Assembly (NCBI GenBank): GCA_014384285.1
Contig: JACNGE010000010.1
Span: 1 to 58,873, forward strand
From: Actinomycetota bacterium
GTDB lineage: Bacteria > Actinomycetota > Acidimicrobiia > Actinomarinales > Actinomarinaceae
Direction of reading: 5' to 3'
DNA: 58,873 bases
A model generated the notes under the pieces. That model was given only the letters and a program-made list of their open reading frames with translations. It made no database searches and had not been told where the DNA came from. This document shows positions 1 to 7,617 of the stretch, one piece after another (the first letter of the stretch is position 1; each line of letters opens with the position of its first letter). A program made the translations under genes and the position numbers.

Positions 1-1057
1 CTATCATTGTTCCATATCCTCTAACATCTCCAATAAAATCATTTTTATCTTGTACAAGAGATAACATGCCATTCATTAATTCCGCATGATTGATAGCTTT
101 TTGTAATAAATTATCCTGATCAAAAACTTCAAGCACACCAAGGGCAGCAGCACACGATACAGGTGAGGCACCAAATGTACTTCCTATCCCAGCATCATGT
201 ATTGAATCCATGATTTCACTTCTACCAACAACAGCAGCTAGAGGAAATCCTCCACCAATTCCTTTAGCTAAAGTTGCCATGTCTGGTGTAACCCCTACTG
301 TATTAGCTCCAAACATTTGACCAGTTCTTCCGTATCCAGTCTGTACTTCATCAAAGATAAGTAAAATATTATTGTCATCTGCAATTTTTCTAACTTTCTT
401 TAGAAAATTTTTTGAAGCAGGAATATAACCGCCTTCACCTAACTGTATCTCCATCAATATTGCAGCAATATTAGACCTGTTAACTTTAGTAATATTTTCT
501 TGTAGGAGTTCTAAAGCTTTTTCATCGGTTAATCCTCTGTAGTGATATGGAAATTCCGTATGAGATATAAAATCAGGAAATGGACCGAAACCTTTTTTGT
601 AGGGATTTTCTTTCCCAGTTAGCCCCATTGCCATGTATGTTCTTCCATGAAAACCGCCCTTGAATGCAATAATATGTTGTTTACCTGAATAATATCGTGC
701 AATTTTTATTGCATTTTCTACTGCTTCTGCGCCACTGTTAACTAAGAAAGTCTTTGTATCACCATTAATTGGGTATCTTATATTTATTTCAGAACAAAGA
801 TCAATAGCATTTTGATGAGGAGCGTACGCAAAACATGAGTGGGTAAAATCTTTCAGTTGATTTTGAACTCTTTTTATTACTTTAGGATGTACGTGACCAG
901 TATTTAAAACTGCATAACCTCCAACATAGTCAAGATACCTTTTTCCATCTTGATCCCAAACTTCAGCATTATTTGCTCTTTTTATCGGAGAATCTAGAGA
1001 AGGAATCCATGCCTTTGGTACATTTGATTCAATCTGTCTTAAAGTTTCTTTTGACAT
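1..1057 (-). CDS. gabT: Class III PLP aminotransferase, 4-aminobutyrate aminotransferase-like (3' end cut by window)
   Basis: I translated this from the complement, starting at the ATG at 1057; 352 residues are visible and the C-terminus lies outside the window. The protein has the class III aminotransferase layout: VNSGAEAVE near residue 106 and GFHGRT near 135 (cofactor phosphate and ring contacts), IFDEVQTGYGRTG with the PLP-nitrogen Asp at about 236, and LAKGIGGGFP with the Schiff-base Lys at about 265. The family moves an amino group from 4-aminobutyrate or a similar omega-amine to 2-oxoglutarate. The sequence resembles GabT/PuuE more than ornithine or acetylornithine aminotransferases, but substrate choice cannot be settled from motifs. 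It is transcribed divergently from the small membrane protein gene at 1120. Confidence 0.85.
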   Translation of the reverse strand, partial: MSKETLRQIESNVPKAWIPSLDSPIKRANNAEVWDQDGKRYLDYVGGYAVLNTGHVHPKVIKRVQNQLKDFTHSCFAYAPHQNAIDLCSEINIRYPINGDTKTFLVNSGAEAVENAIKIARYYSGKQHIIAFKGGFHGRTYMAMGLTGKENPYKKGFGPFPDFISHTEFPYHYRGLTDEKALELLQENITKVNRSNIAAILMEIQLGEGGYIPASKNFLKKVRKIADDNNILLIFDEVQTGYGRTGQMFGANTVGVTPDMATLAKGIGGGFPLAAVVGRSEIMDSIHDAGIGSTFGASPVSCAAALGVLEVFDQDNLLQKAINHAELMNGMLSLVQDKNDFIGDVRGYGTMI

Positions 1058-1119
1058 ACAAGTCACTGTAACTGAAATAAAATTAATACTCAATTTAATT
1101 ACTACTAAAATAGAATTAT
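1058..1119. promoter_or_regulatory. Divergent promoter region between the aminotransferase and the 1120 gene
   Basis: This 62-base gap separates two divergent genes and must hold both promoters. On the plus strand TAAAAT (1106-1111) and the overlapping TAGAAT (1111-1116) resemble -10 boxes. Either would put the transcript start at or next to the ATG at 1120, and no Shine-Dalgarno sequence is visible, so the plus-strand gene may be leaderless. No convincing -35 box is seen. Confidence 0.3.
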
Positions 1120-1491
1120 ATGATTAGTAACTTTCATGGTGTTTGGGCAATAATAAGTATTTGGGTCGCTGGAATAAGTGGTCTGGTATTGATCGGTATT
1201 TATATTTCAAGATCAAAGAAGTTTGAAAAAATTGGAAACTATTTAATAAATCTTTCAATTTCAACAATTCTTATTCAAACAGCTGGAGGGTTGATTTTGT
1301 ACTCTCAAAAAATTGATCCAGGATCGTTCCATCTTTTTTATGGGGTTGTTGTCTTGTTTACTCTTACATTTTTATATGTATATAGATCTGAGATGAGTAA
1401 AAACTATCATTTATATTGGGGATTAGCCCTTCTTTTCCTTATGGGTCTTGAAATAAGGGCCGTAATGACCCTTGGAAGAATATTAGACTAG
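1120..1491 (+). CDS. Small four-helix membrane protein of unknown function
   Basis: I do not recognise this 123-residue protein. It is strongly hydrophobic, with four likely membrane segments at about residues 7-28, 41-62, 70-88 and 100-118. Short charged links (SRSKKFEK, RSEMSKN) lie between them, and there is no cleavable signal peptide. It abuts the alpha/beta hydrolase gene without a single spare base: the stop TAG ends at 1491 and the next ATG begins at 1492. It is therefore probably the first gene of the operon that runs into the MurF-like ligase and Ddl. A link to the envelope is suggested only by position. Confidence 0.7.
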   Translation: MISNFHGVWAIISIWVAGISGLVLIGIYISRSKKFEKIGNYLINLSISTILIQTAGGLILYSQKIDPGSFHLFYGVVVLFTLTFLYVYRSEMSKNYHLYWGLALLFLMGLEIRAVMTLGRILD

Positions 1492-2202
1492 ATGCCTCTT
1501 CATTTACTATCAGATGGTTCTACATTTGCGTATTCGAATGTAGAAAAACCTAAAATCTGTTATTTGCATGGCTGGGGTAGGGATAGTAAAGATTTTAAGA
1601 ATATTATGGAATTCTTTCCAGGTATTGCAGTTGACCTCCCTGGTTTTGGCAAAACAAAAAATTTAAATCAAAGTCTTGACCCCTCCGAGTATGCAATTTA
1701 CCTAAATAATATACTTCCACCTGAAATCACAACCGTTGTCGGGCATTCATTTGGGGGAAGGGTAGCAGTTCACCTCTCCTTGTTAAGAAATATCCAGAAT
1801 TTAGTTTTAATTGGCGTCCCCTTATTACTTAATAAACAAAATACCAATGGATTCAATAAATTATCAATCCTGAAATATCTAAGTAAATTTGGTCTTGTTT
1901 CTAATAAAACTATTGAATCTACTAAAAATAAAGTTGGATCGTTTGATTACAGAAATTCTCAAGGAATAATGAGAGATACTCTCGTAAAAGCTGTAAATGA
2001 CGACCTGACCAAAAAATTAGAATTAATAGATTCTAACGTTAATTTAATTTGGGGTGAAGATGATACCGAAGTCCCAGTTTCCGTTGCGATTCAAGCTAAA
2101 GATTTATTCAAGAACTCGAAATTAACTATTATTCCAAATCAAGGGCACAATATACTAAGAAGTAATTCACAATCTATATCCGAGGTGCTGAGTAAATTAT
2201 GA
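1492..2202 (+). CDS. Alpha/beta hydrolase
   Basis: This 236-residue protein has the alpha/beta hydrolase core. HGWGR at about residues 26-30 forms the oxyanion-hole loop, the nucleophile elbow is GHSFGG with Ser near 86, an acidic residue lies in WGEDDTEVP near 189, and the catalytic His is in NQGHN near 218. The family includes esterases, lipases and BioH- or MhpC-like C-C hydrolases; nothing here identifies the substrate. The start abuts the upstream stop and the end overlaps the MurF-like gene by four bases (ATGA), so it is translationally coupled to cell-wall genes. A role in envelope ester chemistry is possible but is inference. Confidence 0.8.
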   Translation: MPLHLLSDGSTFAYSNVEKPKICYLHGWGRDSKDFKNIMEFFPGIAVDLPGFGKTKNLNQSLDPSEYAIYLNNILPPEITTVVGHSFGGRVAVHLSLLRNIQNLVLIGVPLLLNKQNTNGFNKLSILKYLSKFGLVSNKTIESTKNKVGSFDYRNSQGIMRDTLVKAVNDDLTKKLELIDSNVNLIWGEDDTEVPVSVAIQAKDLFKNSKLTIIPNQGHNILRSNSQSISEVLSKL

Positions 2203-3725
2203 ACACAAGTTACTTATTAGTCTTACTAGTTTTAACGTTTGGATCTTTAATTAATTCAATTAAATGGGCAAGGTTTGCTCAAAGAGAACATTATCTCGGT
2301 GGTTCAGTAACAAAGTTTTATTTTCGATGGGTAAAATCTAGAACTTCAAATTATCTTTTCTACATTGCCTTGTTAATTAGTGGAGTGGTTTCCTTATGGC
2401 TATATTATTTTCCAATTATCGTTGTAGTTTTGACTTTAATAACACCTTTTGGATTAAGTTTTTCAGCGAGAACATCCAAAGTTGAAAATACTGAAAGATT
2501 ACTCAGAGTAAATAAAGTTTATTACTTTATCATAATCTCTATTTCAGCAGTTTCTCTGGTAGTAGAACTTGGATATCTGTTAGCTTTGTTAGCTAATATG
2601 TTTAGTTATTTTGTTTACGACCAGTGTTTAAAAATATTATATAATTACGAAAAATCTCTTACACAACATTTTGTTGACGATGCCTCGTCCAAACTCAAAA
2701 AATTGCAAATACCCATAGTCGCAATTACAGGTTCATATTCAAAAACTACAACAAAAAATGTATTGCATCAAATATTAAGTACTCAAAACAGTGTTTTTTC
2801 TACAAAGGAAAGTTTTAATAACAGATTAGGTATAGCTAAAGCAATTAACGAAGACTTGAAGGATTCTAATGAATTAGCAATTATCGAAATGGGAACTTAC
2901 GGAATAGGGGAGATAAGGGAGATCTGCTCTTGGGTGAGACCCCACATTGCTGTAATTACTGGAATAGCTCCTGTTCATTTGGAGAGAATGAAAAGTTTAG
3001 AAAATATTCTTGATGCAAAATCCGAAATAGTAGAATTAGCAGGCTCAGTTGTTATAAATGGTGATGATGAGTTATTACTTAATCAAGCCCGTTTGTGGAC
3101 TAACCAAAAACTCGTCTTTGATTGTTCTATTACCAGTAATCAAGCTATGGTATTTGTTGATTTTCAGAATGGTACACACAGTATATTTGTAAAAGGAAAA
3201 AAATTATTAACAGTTGACGCACCAGAGCTATTACAGTTATCAATTGCATTATCTACTGGAGTTCTCTTAGCACTTGATTTAAATGTTTCAGAGTATTTTT
3301 CAAAAATAACATCTCTGGATAAAACCTCTCATAGGCAATCTGTTATCACCAGTGATCTCGGACACAAAATAATTGACAATTCTTTTAATTCCAACCCGAT
3401 GGCAATTGAACATTCCTTAAAGTTATTTTCAGATGAATCGACTACAGACTCCAAAAAATATTTAGTTACTCCAGGAATGATTGAACTAGGAAATGATCAA
3501 TTCTCATTAAATTATGCTTTCGGTGTAGAGTCAAGTAAAGTAATTGATCAAGCTCTTGTTATAGGACACACTAATAAAAATTCATTATTGTTGGCTTTTC
3601 AAGAAAATAATATACCGGCATATTGGTTCCCCAACAGAACTGAGGCTGTAAACTATTTGAATACTATTATAAAAAAAGAAGATGTTGTATTATTTGAAAA
3701 TGACTTACCAGACCACTATCCATAA
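2199..3725 (+). CDS. Membrane-anchored Mur ligase, MurF-like
   Basis: MurF joins D-Ala-D-Ala to the UDP-MurNAc-tripeptide using ATP. This 508-residue protein has a Mur-ligase body (central ATPase region from about residue 172, then the C-terminal ligand domain) preceded by about 150 residues with four or five hydrophobic segments, which typical cytosolic MurF lacks. The ATP loop reads ITGSYSKTTTKN (about 176-187). The usual second glycine of GxxGKT is Ser181 here, while Lys182 and the Thr run remain. NSFNSNP near residue 397 matches the MurF substrate region. It overlaps the hydrolase by four bases and is followed two bases later by ddl, which makes its substrate, so MurF function is well supported by context. 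A paralogue acting on another murein or lipid-linked substrate cannot be excluded. Confidence 0.75.
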   Translation: MNTSYLLVLLVLTFGSLINSIKWARFAQREHYLGGSVTKFYFRWVKSRTSNYLFYIALLISGVVSLWLYYFPIIVVVLTLITPFGLSFSARTSKVENTERLLRVNKVYYFIIISISAVSLVVELGYLLALLANMFSYFVYDQCLKILYNYEKSLTQHFVDDASSKLKKLQIPIVAITGSYSKTTTKNVLHQILSTQNSVFSTKESFNNRLGIAKAINEDLKDSNELAIIEMGTYGIGEIREICSWVRPHIAVITGIAPVHLERMKSLENILDAKSEIVELAGSVVINGDDELLLNQARLWTNQKLVFDCSITSNQAMVFVDFQNGTHSIFVKGKKLLTVDAPELLQLSIALSTGVLLALDLNVSEYFSKITSLDKTSHRQSVITSDLGHKIIDNSFNSNPMAIEHSLKLFSDESTTDSKKYLVTPGMIELGNDQFSLNYAFGVESSKVIDQALVIGHTNKNSLLLAFQENNIPAYWFPNRTEAVNYLNTIIKKEDVVLFENDLPDHYP

Positions 3726-3727
3726 AA

Positions 3728-4807
3728 ATGAATTATAAAATTGCTGTCATTATTGGTGGACCATCACCTGAACATGACATCTCAGTATTAACTGGCTTGC
3801 AGAGTGCGAGGGTTTTATCTTCTAAAAATGACGTTTCAATTATTTATTGGACAAAAGACAATAAGTGGTATCTACTAGATCCCAGATTAGAATCTACTGA
3901 TTTTGTTAACAATTCAAAAATATACAACAAAGAACTTACCCTTAATTTGGGTAAAAATGTTGGGTTTTACCATAAAAGAAAGCAACTAAACTTTGACGTT
4001 TTTGTAAATTCTTGCCATGGGGGACCTGGTGAAGATGGTACTCTTCAAGCATTACTTCAAATAATGAATGCTAAGTATACTGGACCAAAAGTTAGTTCCG
4101 CCCAACTATGTATGGATAAATACTCTTTTTATACTGTAATGAAGGAAAATAATCTTCCAGTTCTAGAGAAATTTAAAATCCAAAAGGGTAAAGAACCAAC
4201 TTTTGAAGGTCCGTATGTACTAAAACCTCAATTTGGTGGTTCTTCTATTGGTGTAGAAATAGTTGAAAACTACCAAACTGCATTGAAAATTATTGAATCA
4301 TCTGACTTATATGAAAAAGGAGCCTTACTTGAGAAATATTTAGAGAAAGCTGATGATTTACTTATTGGGGTTAGAAATTATCCAGAATTTAACTACTCTC
4401 AAATTGAGAAACCTATTAGAAACTCCGAACTCTTTTCATATGAGGATAAATATCTAAACAATGGTGGTCTCGAAGGCTCAAAGAGAGAATTACCTGCAGA
4501 GATTAGTCTAGAGCTGAGTAATGAAATAACTCAATATGTAGAACAAATTAATAATGTTATTCCTGCTCGTGGAATTGTACGATACGATTTCTTAAAGTTT
4601 GAAGATAAAATATTTATAAATGAAATTAACACAATTCCTGGAAGCCACGCATTGTATTTGTGGAAAAATATGAATACTTCAAAATATGACCTATTACTTG
4701 AAGTTGTTCTTGAAGCTCTAAATGACACACAAGAAGAATGGAGCATTCAGGGATCAAGTGGACTAGCTTTAAAAAATGCTACAGACATACAATCAAAACT
4801 AGGATAA
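3728..4807 (+). CDS. ddl: D-alanine--D-alanine ligase
   Basis: Ddl condenses two D-alanines with ATP to make the dipeptide used by MurF. At 359 residues it has the family's normal length. The N-terminus carries GGPSPEHDISVLTG (about residues 10-23) and the D-Ala site includes NSCHGGPGEDGTLQ (about 94-107). KPQFGGSSIGV (about 166-176) and FINEINTIPG (about 295-304) belong to the ATP-grasp core and metal site. The gene begins two bases after the MurF-like gene. It is a housekeeping gene, and I see no defect in it. Confidence 0.93.
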   Translation: MNYKIAVIIGGPSPEHDISVLTGLQSARVLSSKNDVSIIYWTKDNKWYLLDPRLESTDFVNNSKIYNKELTLNLGKNVGFYHKRKQLNFDVFVNSCHGGPGEDGTLQALLQIMNAKYTGPKVSSAQLCMDKYSFYTVMKENNLPVLEKFKIQKGKEPTFEGPYVLKPQFGGSSIGVEIVENYQTALKIIESSDLYEKGALLEKYLEKADDLLIGVRNYPEFNYSQIEKPIRNSELFSYEDKYLNNGGLEGSKRELPAEISLELSNEITQYVEQINNVIPARGIVRYDFLKFEDKIFINEINTIPGSHALYLWKNMNTSKYDLLLEVVLEALNDTQEEWSIQGSSGLALKNATDIQSKLG

Positions 4808-4815
4808 AAATCAAA

Positions 4816-5454
4816 TTGATAGGCATCTACTGGGACTGCGACGGTACATTAATGAACACTGAAAGCGCATATGCTTATGCTTGGCAGGAAGTATTGAAAA
4901 ACCGAAACTTGAATTTACCTTTAGAGATTTTTGATGATTATGTAGGAATAGATGATAAAGTCGTATATCAAAAGTATTCTTCTCAGGTTACCCTTCCATC
5001 ATTTAGTGACACGATGGATGAAATTGCCTCAATCATAATTAATAATTTTAATGCACAAACTTTATATGAAGATGCAAAAACTTGTCTTGATTATTTCCAC
5101 ACACACAATTGGAAACAAGCATGTGTTTCAGCTTCTCCTCAAAAAGCCCTCGAAGATAAACTCACCAAAGCAGAAATTACAGATTACTTTGATTTTATTT
5201 TAGGAGGTGACTCAGTAAGACCTAGAAATAAACCTTTTCCAGATATTTACAATTTGGCGATATCTAAACTAGGTACAAAAAAAAATATAATTGTTGAAGA
5301 TAGCCCCCCAGGAATACAATCTGGCAAAGCGTCAGGAAACTATGTAATAGCTATTGATAGAGGAATATTCAATAAAGAAGAATTAGTTGCAGCCGATGTT
5401 ATTGTTAAAAATTTATCACCAGATCTTTTTTTAGATATAAGCAAAAGCCTTTAG
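4816..5454 (+). CDS. HAD-superfamily phosphatase, beta-phosphoglucomutase/CbbY-like
   Basis: This is a haloacid-dehalogenase-fold hydrolase of about 212 residues. Motif I is WDCDGTLMNTE, with nucleophile Asp7 and general acid Asp9 counted from the chosen start. Motif II is VSASPQ, a Lys follows in NKPFPDIY, and motif IV is VEDSPPG. The cap insertion after motif I places it with subfamily I phosphatases and phosphoglucomutase-like enzymes; the substrate is unknown. The open frame extends upstream to an ATG at 4738 inside ddl, but those residues do not match the family, whose N-terminus lies close to motif I. The TTG at 4816, preceded by AGGA near 4801, is therefore the better start. It follows ddl by eight bases. 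Confidence 0.78.
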   Translation: MIGIYWDCDGTLMNTESAYAYAWQEVLKNRNLNLPLEIFDDYVGIDDKVVYQKYSSQVTLPSFSDTMDEIASIIINNFNAQTLYEDAKTCLDYFHTHNWKQACVSASPQKALEDKLTKAEITDYFDFILGGDSVRPRNKPFPDIYNLAISKLGTKKNIIVEDSPPGIQSGKASGNYVIAIDRGIFNKEELVAADVIVKNLSPDLFLDISKSL

Positions 5455-5487
5455 ATATTGATGAAAATCATTATAAATTACAAAACT

Positions 5488-5514
5488 GACTTAGGCGCCA
5501 ATTGCGACTAAGTC
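5488..5514. terminator. Hairpin between convergent genes (candidate bidirectional terminator)
   Basis: GACTTAG (5488-5494) pairs perfectly with CTAAGTC (5508-5514), and CGC (5496-5498) pairs with GCG (5504-5506) inside it, leaving one G/A mismatch and a five-base loop. It lies between the HAD phosphatase and the convergent Ddn-like gene, covering the latter's stop codon. There is no clear U-run on either side, so the terminator call rests on position and stem only. Confidence 0.45.
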
Positions 5515-5930
5515 TCAGATAGTAACAAGACTGGAATTGTCCTTTGAGTCCGTTTCTGATAGTTTTCGTAACCACCATTATTTAGATAATCCATTTTTTT
5601 CCACCACTCTAATCTCTCATCATCTGTAATTTCTCTAGCTGTAACTTCTATTTTTGTCGTACCAATATAAATAGTTGCTGAGGGATTCTTTTTTAGATTG
5701 TGGTACCATCCTGGATTGTTTATGCTACCTCCTTTAGATGCAACTATACATATTTCATCATTTTCCTTTAGGTAAACTAAAACATTTTTTCTTATTAATT
5801 GTGTTTTAGCACCAGTGCTCTCAAGTATTAAACATGGTCGACCATTCAATGATTTGCCAATTCTTCCTTTTGAGTAAATATAAATATAGTTATGAAAAAA
5901 TAGAAATGTGAAAATTATATATCTTCTCAT
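5508..5930 (-). CDS. Deazaflavin (F420)-dependent nitroreductase-family protein, Ddn-like
   Basis: This 140-residue protein matches the Ddn/DUF385 family, split-barrel proteins that use reduced F420 to reduce quinones or nitro compounds at the membrane. Diagnostic stretches are ILESTGAKT (about residues 36-44), IVASKGG and NPGWYHNLKKNPSATI (about 62-84), which form the F420 pocket. The N-terminus has an aromatic, hydrophobic run (FTFLFFHNYIYIY), as in membrane-associated members. It overlaps the photolyase-like gene by four bases and is the last gene of the rpmB operon. CofG/CofH elsewhere in the window show that the deazaflavin is made. Substrate is unknown. Confidence 0.82.
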   Translation of the reverse strand: MRRYIIFTFLFFHNYIYIYSKGRIGKSLNGRPCLILESTGAKTQLIRKNVLVYLKENDEICIVASKGGSINNPGWYHNLKKNPSATIYIGTTKIEVTAREITDDERLEWWKKMDYLNNGGYENYQKRTQRTIPVLLLSET

Positions 5931-7120
5931 TGAGTTAATACAATATTCTTTTTCCAGGATGTATAGCTTTTAGGGTAGAAATCAATAGGCTCCACTAACC
6001 TTCGAGTAGGAAATTCAACTACAGGCATATTTTTACTTATTATATCTTTGTATTTTGGAACACATGCATGTGTGGATGCATAATTGTAATTTTGTAGTAT
6101 TTTTTGTGGATCTCCGACGTGTACAACTAGATTTTTTTTGACCGCAAGCTCTTTTAATGTATCGAGTAGGAAATTTATTCTTTTTGTTGAAATCTGTAAG
6201 TGTTTTAACAAAATAGAGTCAAATATAAACAACACAGGTAAATCTGGATACGATTTCATTGCTGGGTCGTCATCTCCTAATGATTCACCCGTAATCCATA
6301 CTATTTCAGGTTTCTTACCTGTGTCAACAATATGTTGTGGACCAAATTTAGATATGATATCAAAATCAAACTTTTGGTTAACATCATCAAACCTATTTTC
6401 ATCTGGCCACATCTTTATTGGACAATTGTACTGAAGAGAACACTCCTCGCATAATTTTTTTGCTCTATTTTTAACTTGTGATTGAGCAAATCCATAAAGT
6501 TTACCTGTTTGATTACCCATAACCCAATGCCAGCCAAGTCTATTTGCGTACCTTGAACCATCTACCAAATGTCTAAACATAAAGTCTTCATATACCTTCC
6601 AATTATTTTCTGCTCTGAAAGCATGGTGTGATGAGAACCACATTCTTGTTTGATTTACCATATAACCTGTTTTTGTTAGTTCTTCAGTAATCGTATTGAT
6701 GCAATTCATCTCTTGAGTATTCACAGTTTTATTGGTATTTATCATCGTGTAGTTAAGGTTCTTTGACATTTTTTTTCCCATAATTGCATAAAGATGTCGT
6801 GAAAATTCTTGCCAAAGAAGTTCATCTCTAAATTTTACTTTATCTTCATAAGGGTAATCTTCAACAACACTCCACACTTCATTTAAAGATAACAACCCAT
6901 GCCTTATATAGGGAGATAGATAAGACGAACCTCTTTTTCTTTCCGGATATACATTATTTCTTTTTTTTGCATACCCAGTAATATCAAGATTAGCCAATTT
7001 TTCATCTGCGGCACTTTGCCCGCCATTAAATATTGACATTGTAAACTCATCGCAGACTAAATCTGCAAAATGTTTTTTACATATTGCTTGGTTTGAGTCC
7101 TTGAGGTTAATTTCAGACAT
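5927..7120 (-). CDS. Photolyase/cryptochrome-family protein with swapped domain order
   Basis: Photolyases use FAD and light to split UV-induced pyrimidine dimers. This 397-residue protein begins with the helical FAD-binding domain: GGQSAA at 33-38, SSYLSPYIRHGLLS at 65-78, ELLWQEF at 100-106, TGYMVNQTRM at 151-160 and LVDGSRYANRLGWHW at 185-199. A Cys cluster follows at 224-233 (C-x2-C-x5-C). Only then, from about 272, comes what looks like the antenna (alpha/beta) domain: IVWITGESLGDDDPAM, then VLFIFD with a following L-x2-S-x2-R-x2-FLLD pattern, and VVHVGDPQKIL at 332-342. In known enzymes that domain is N-terminal. The gene lies between a cold-shock-like gene and a Ddn-like gene, overlapping the latter. 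Repair activity is inferred, not shown. Confidence 0.8.
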   Translation of the reverse strand: MSEINLKDSNQAICKKHFADLVCDEFTMSIFNGGQSAADEKLANLDITGYAKKRNNVYPERKRGSSYLSPYIRHGLLSLNEVWSVVEDYPYEDKVKFRDELLWQEFSRHLYAIMGKKMSKNLNYTMINTNKTVNTQEMNCINTITEELTKTGYMVNQTRMWFSSHHAFRAENNWKVYEDFMFRHLVDGSRYANRLGWHWVMGNQTGKLYGFAQSQVKNRAKKLCEECSLQYNCPIKMWPDENRFDDVNQKFDFDIISKFGPQHIVDTGKKPEIVWITGESLGDDDPAMKSYPDLPVLFIFDSILLKHLQISTKRINFLLDTLKELAVKKNLVVHVGDPQKILQNYNYASTHACVPKYKDIISKNMPVVEFPTRRLVEPIDFYPKSYTSWKKNIVLTQ

Positions 7121-7129
7121 TAACTATTT

Positions 7130-7345
7130 TTAATATCCACCTTGTCCAATTTTGACATTTGATATAGTTTTCATCCCATCAATATCAGAAATTTGAAAAT
7201 TTATTCTCTGACCTTGTCTAAGTGTTCTAAAAATAGAGCCTTTAAGAGATCCTGGTTGAATATAAACTTCAGATTTATCTGTGTCTAAAACAACAATACC
7301 ATTGCCCGAGTTGGGGTCGTATGATTTAACTACACCTTGAGCCAT
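7130..7345 (-). CDS. Divergent cold-shock-domain protein
   Basis: This 71-residue protein fits a single cold-shock domain. MAQGVVKSYDPNSGNG matches the first strands, and FRTLRQGQRINFQI plus a closing SNVKI strand match the last ones. The aromatic RNA-binding RNP1 motif (KGFGFI in CspA) is replaced by NGIVVL, and RNP2 (VFVH) by VYIQ, so single-stranded nucleic acid binding may be weak or altered. The start codon directly abuts the rpmB stop, so the two are co-transcribed. I place it in the family by overall pattern; it could serve as an RNA chaperone or a ribosome-linked factor. Confidence 0.65.
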   Translation of the reverse strand: MAQGVVKSYDPNSGNGIVVLDTDKSEVYIQPGSLKGSIFRTLRQGQRINFQISDIDGMKTISNVKIGQGGY

Positions 7346-7534
7346 TTAAACTTTTGTTACTTTTCCAGCTTTCAAGCAAGATGTACAAACCTTTACTTTT
7401 TTTGTATTCGTGCTGTCAGCAACTTTTACTTTTTGTATATTTGCAGACCATTTTTTACTTGATCTCTTATGAGAAAAGGTAACTTGTTTTCCAAACCAAG
7501 GACCTTTTCCACAAACTTCACATTTTTTTGCCAT
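7346..7534 (-). CDS. rpmB: 50S ribosomal protein L28
   Basis: This 62-residue protein has the L28 pattern KCEVCGKGPWFGKQVTFSHK at the N-terminus and VKVCTSCLKAGKV at the C-terminus. It keeps two CxxC pairs, so it is a zinc-binding (C+) form. Length is normal for bacterial L28. It is the first gene of a minus-strand operon with the cold-shock-like, photolyase-like and Ddn-like genes, and is divergent from recG, as rpmB often is in actinobacteria. GAGGAAAAAA just before the ATG is a good ribosome-binding site. Confidence 0.95.
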   Translation of the reverse strand: MAKKCEVCGKGPWFGKQVTFSHKRSSKKWSANIQKVKVADSTNTKKVKVCTSCLKAGKVTKV

Positions 7535-7617
7535 TTTTTTCCTCTGAATTTACATTATAACTATAACTAATCTATTGACTATTAGGTACTTTGAATTAAA
7601 AAGTTTTTAGCTATTGT

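Noticed and set aside
4738-4815. HAD phosphatase start at ATG 4738
   Set aside because: It would overlap ddl by 70 bases and add residues unlike the family; motif I lies right after the TTG at 4816.
6138-6434. Plus-strand open frame opposite the photolyase-like gene
   Set aside because: It has no ribosome-binding site, shows no family motif and lies wholly within a well-supported coding region.
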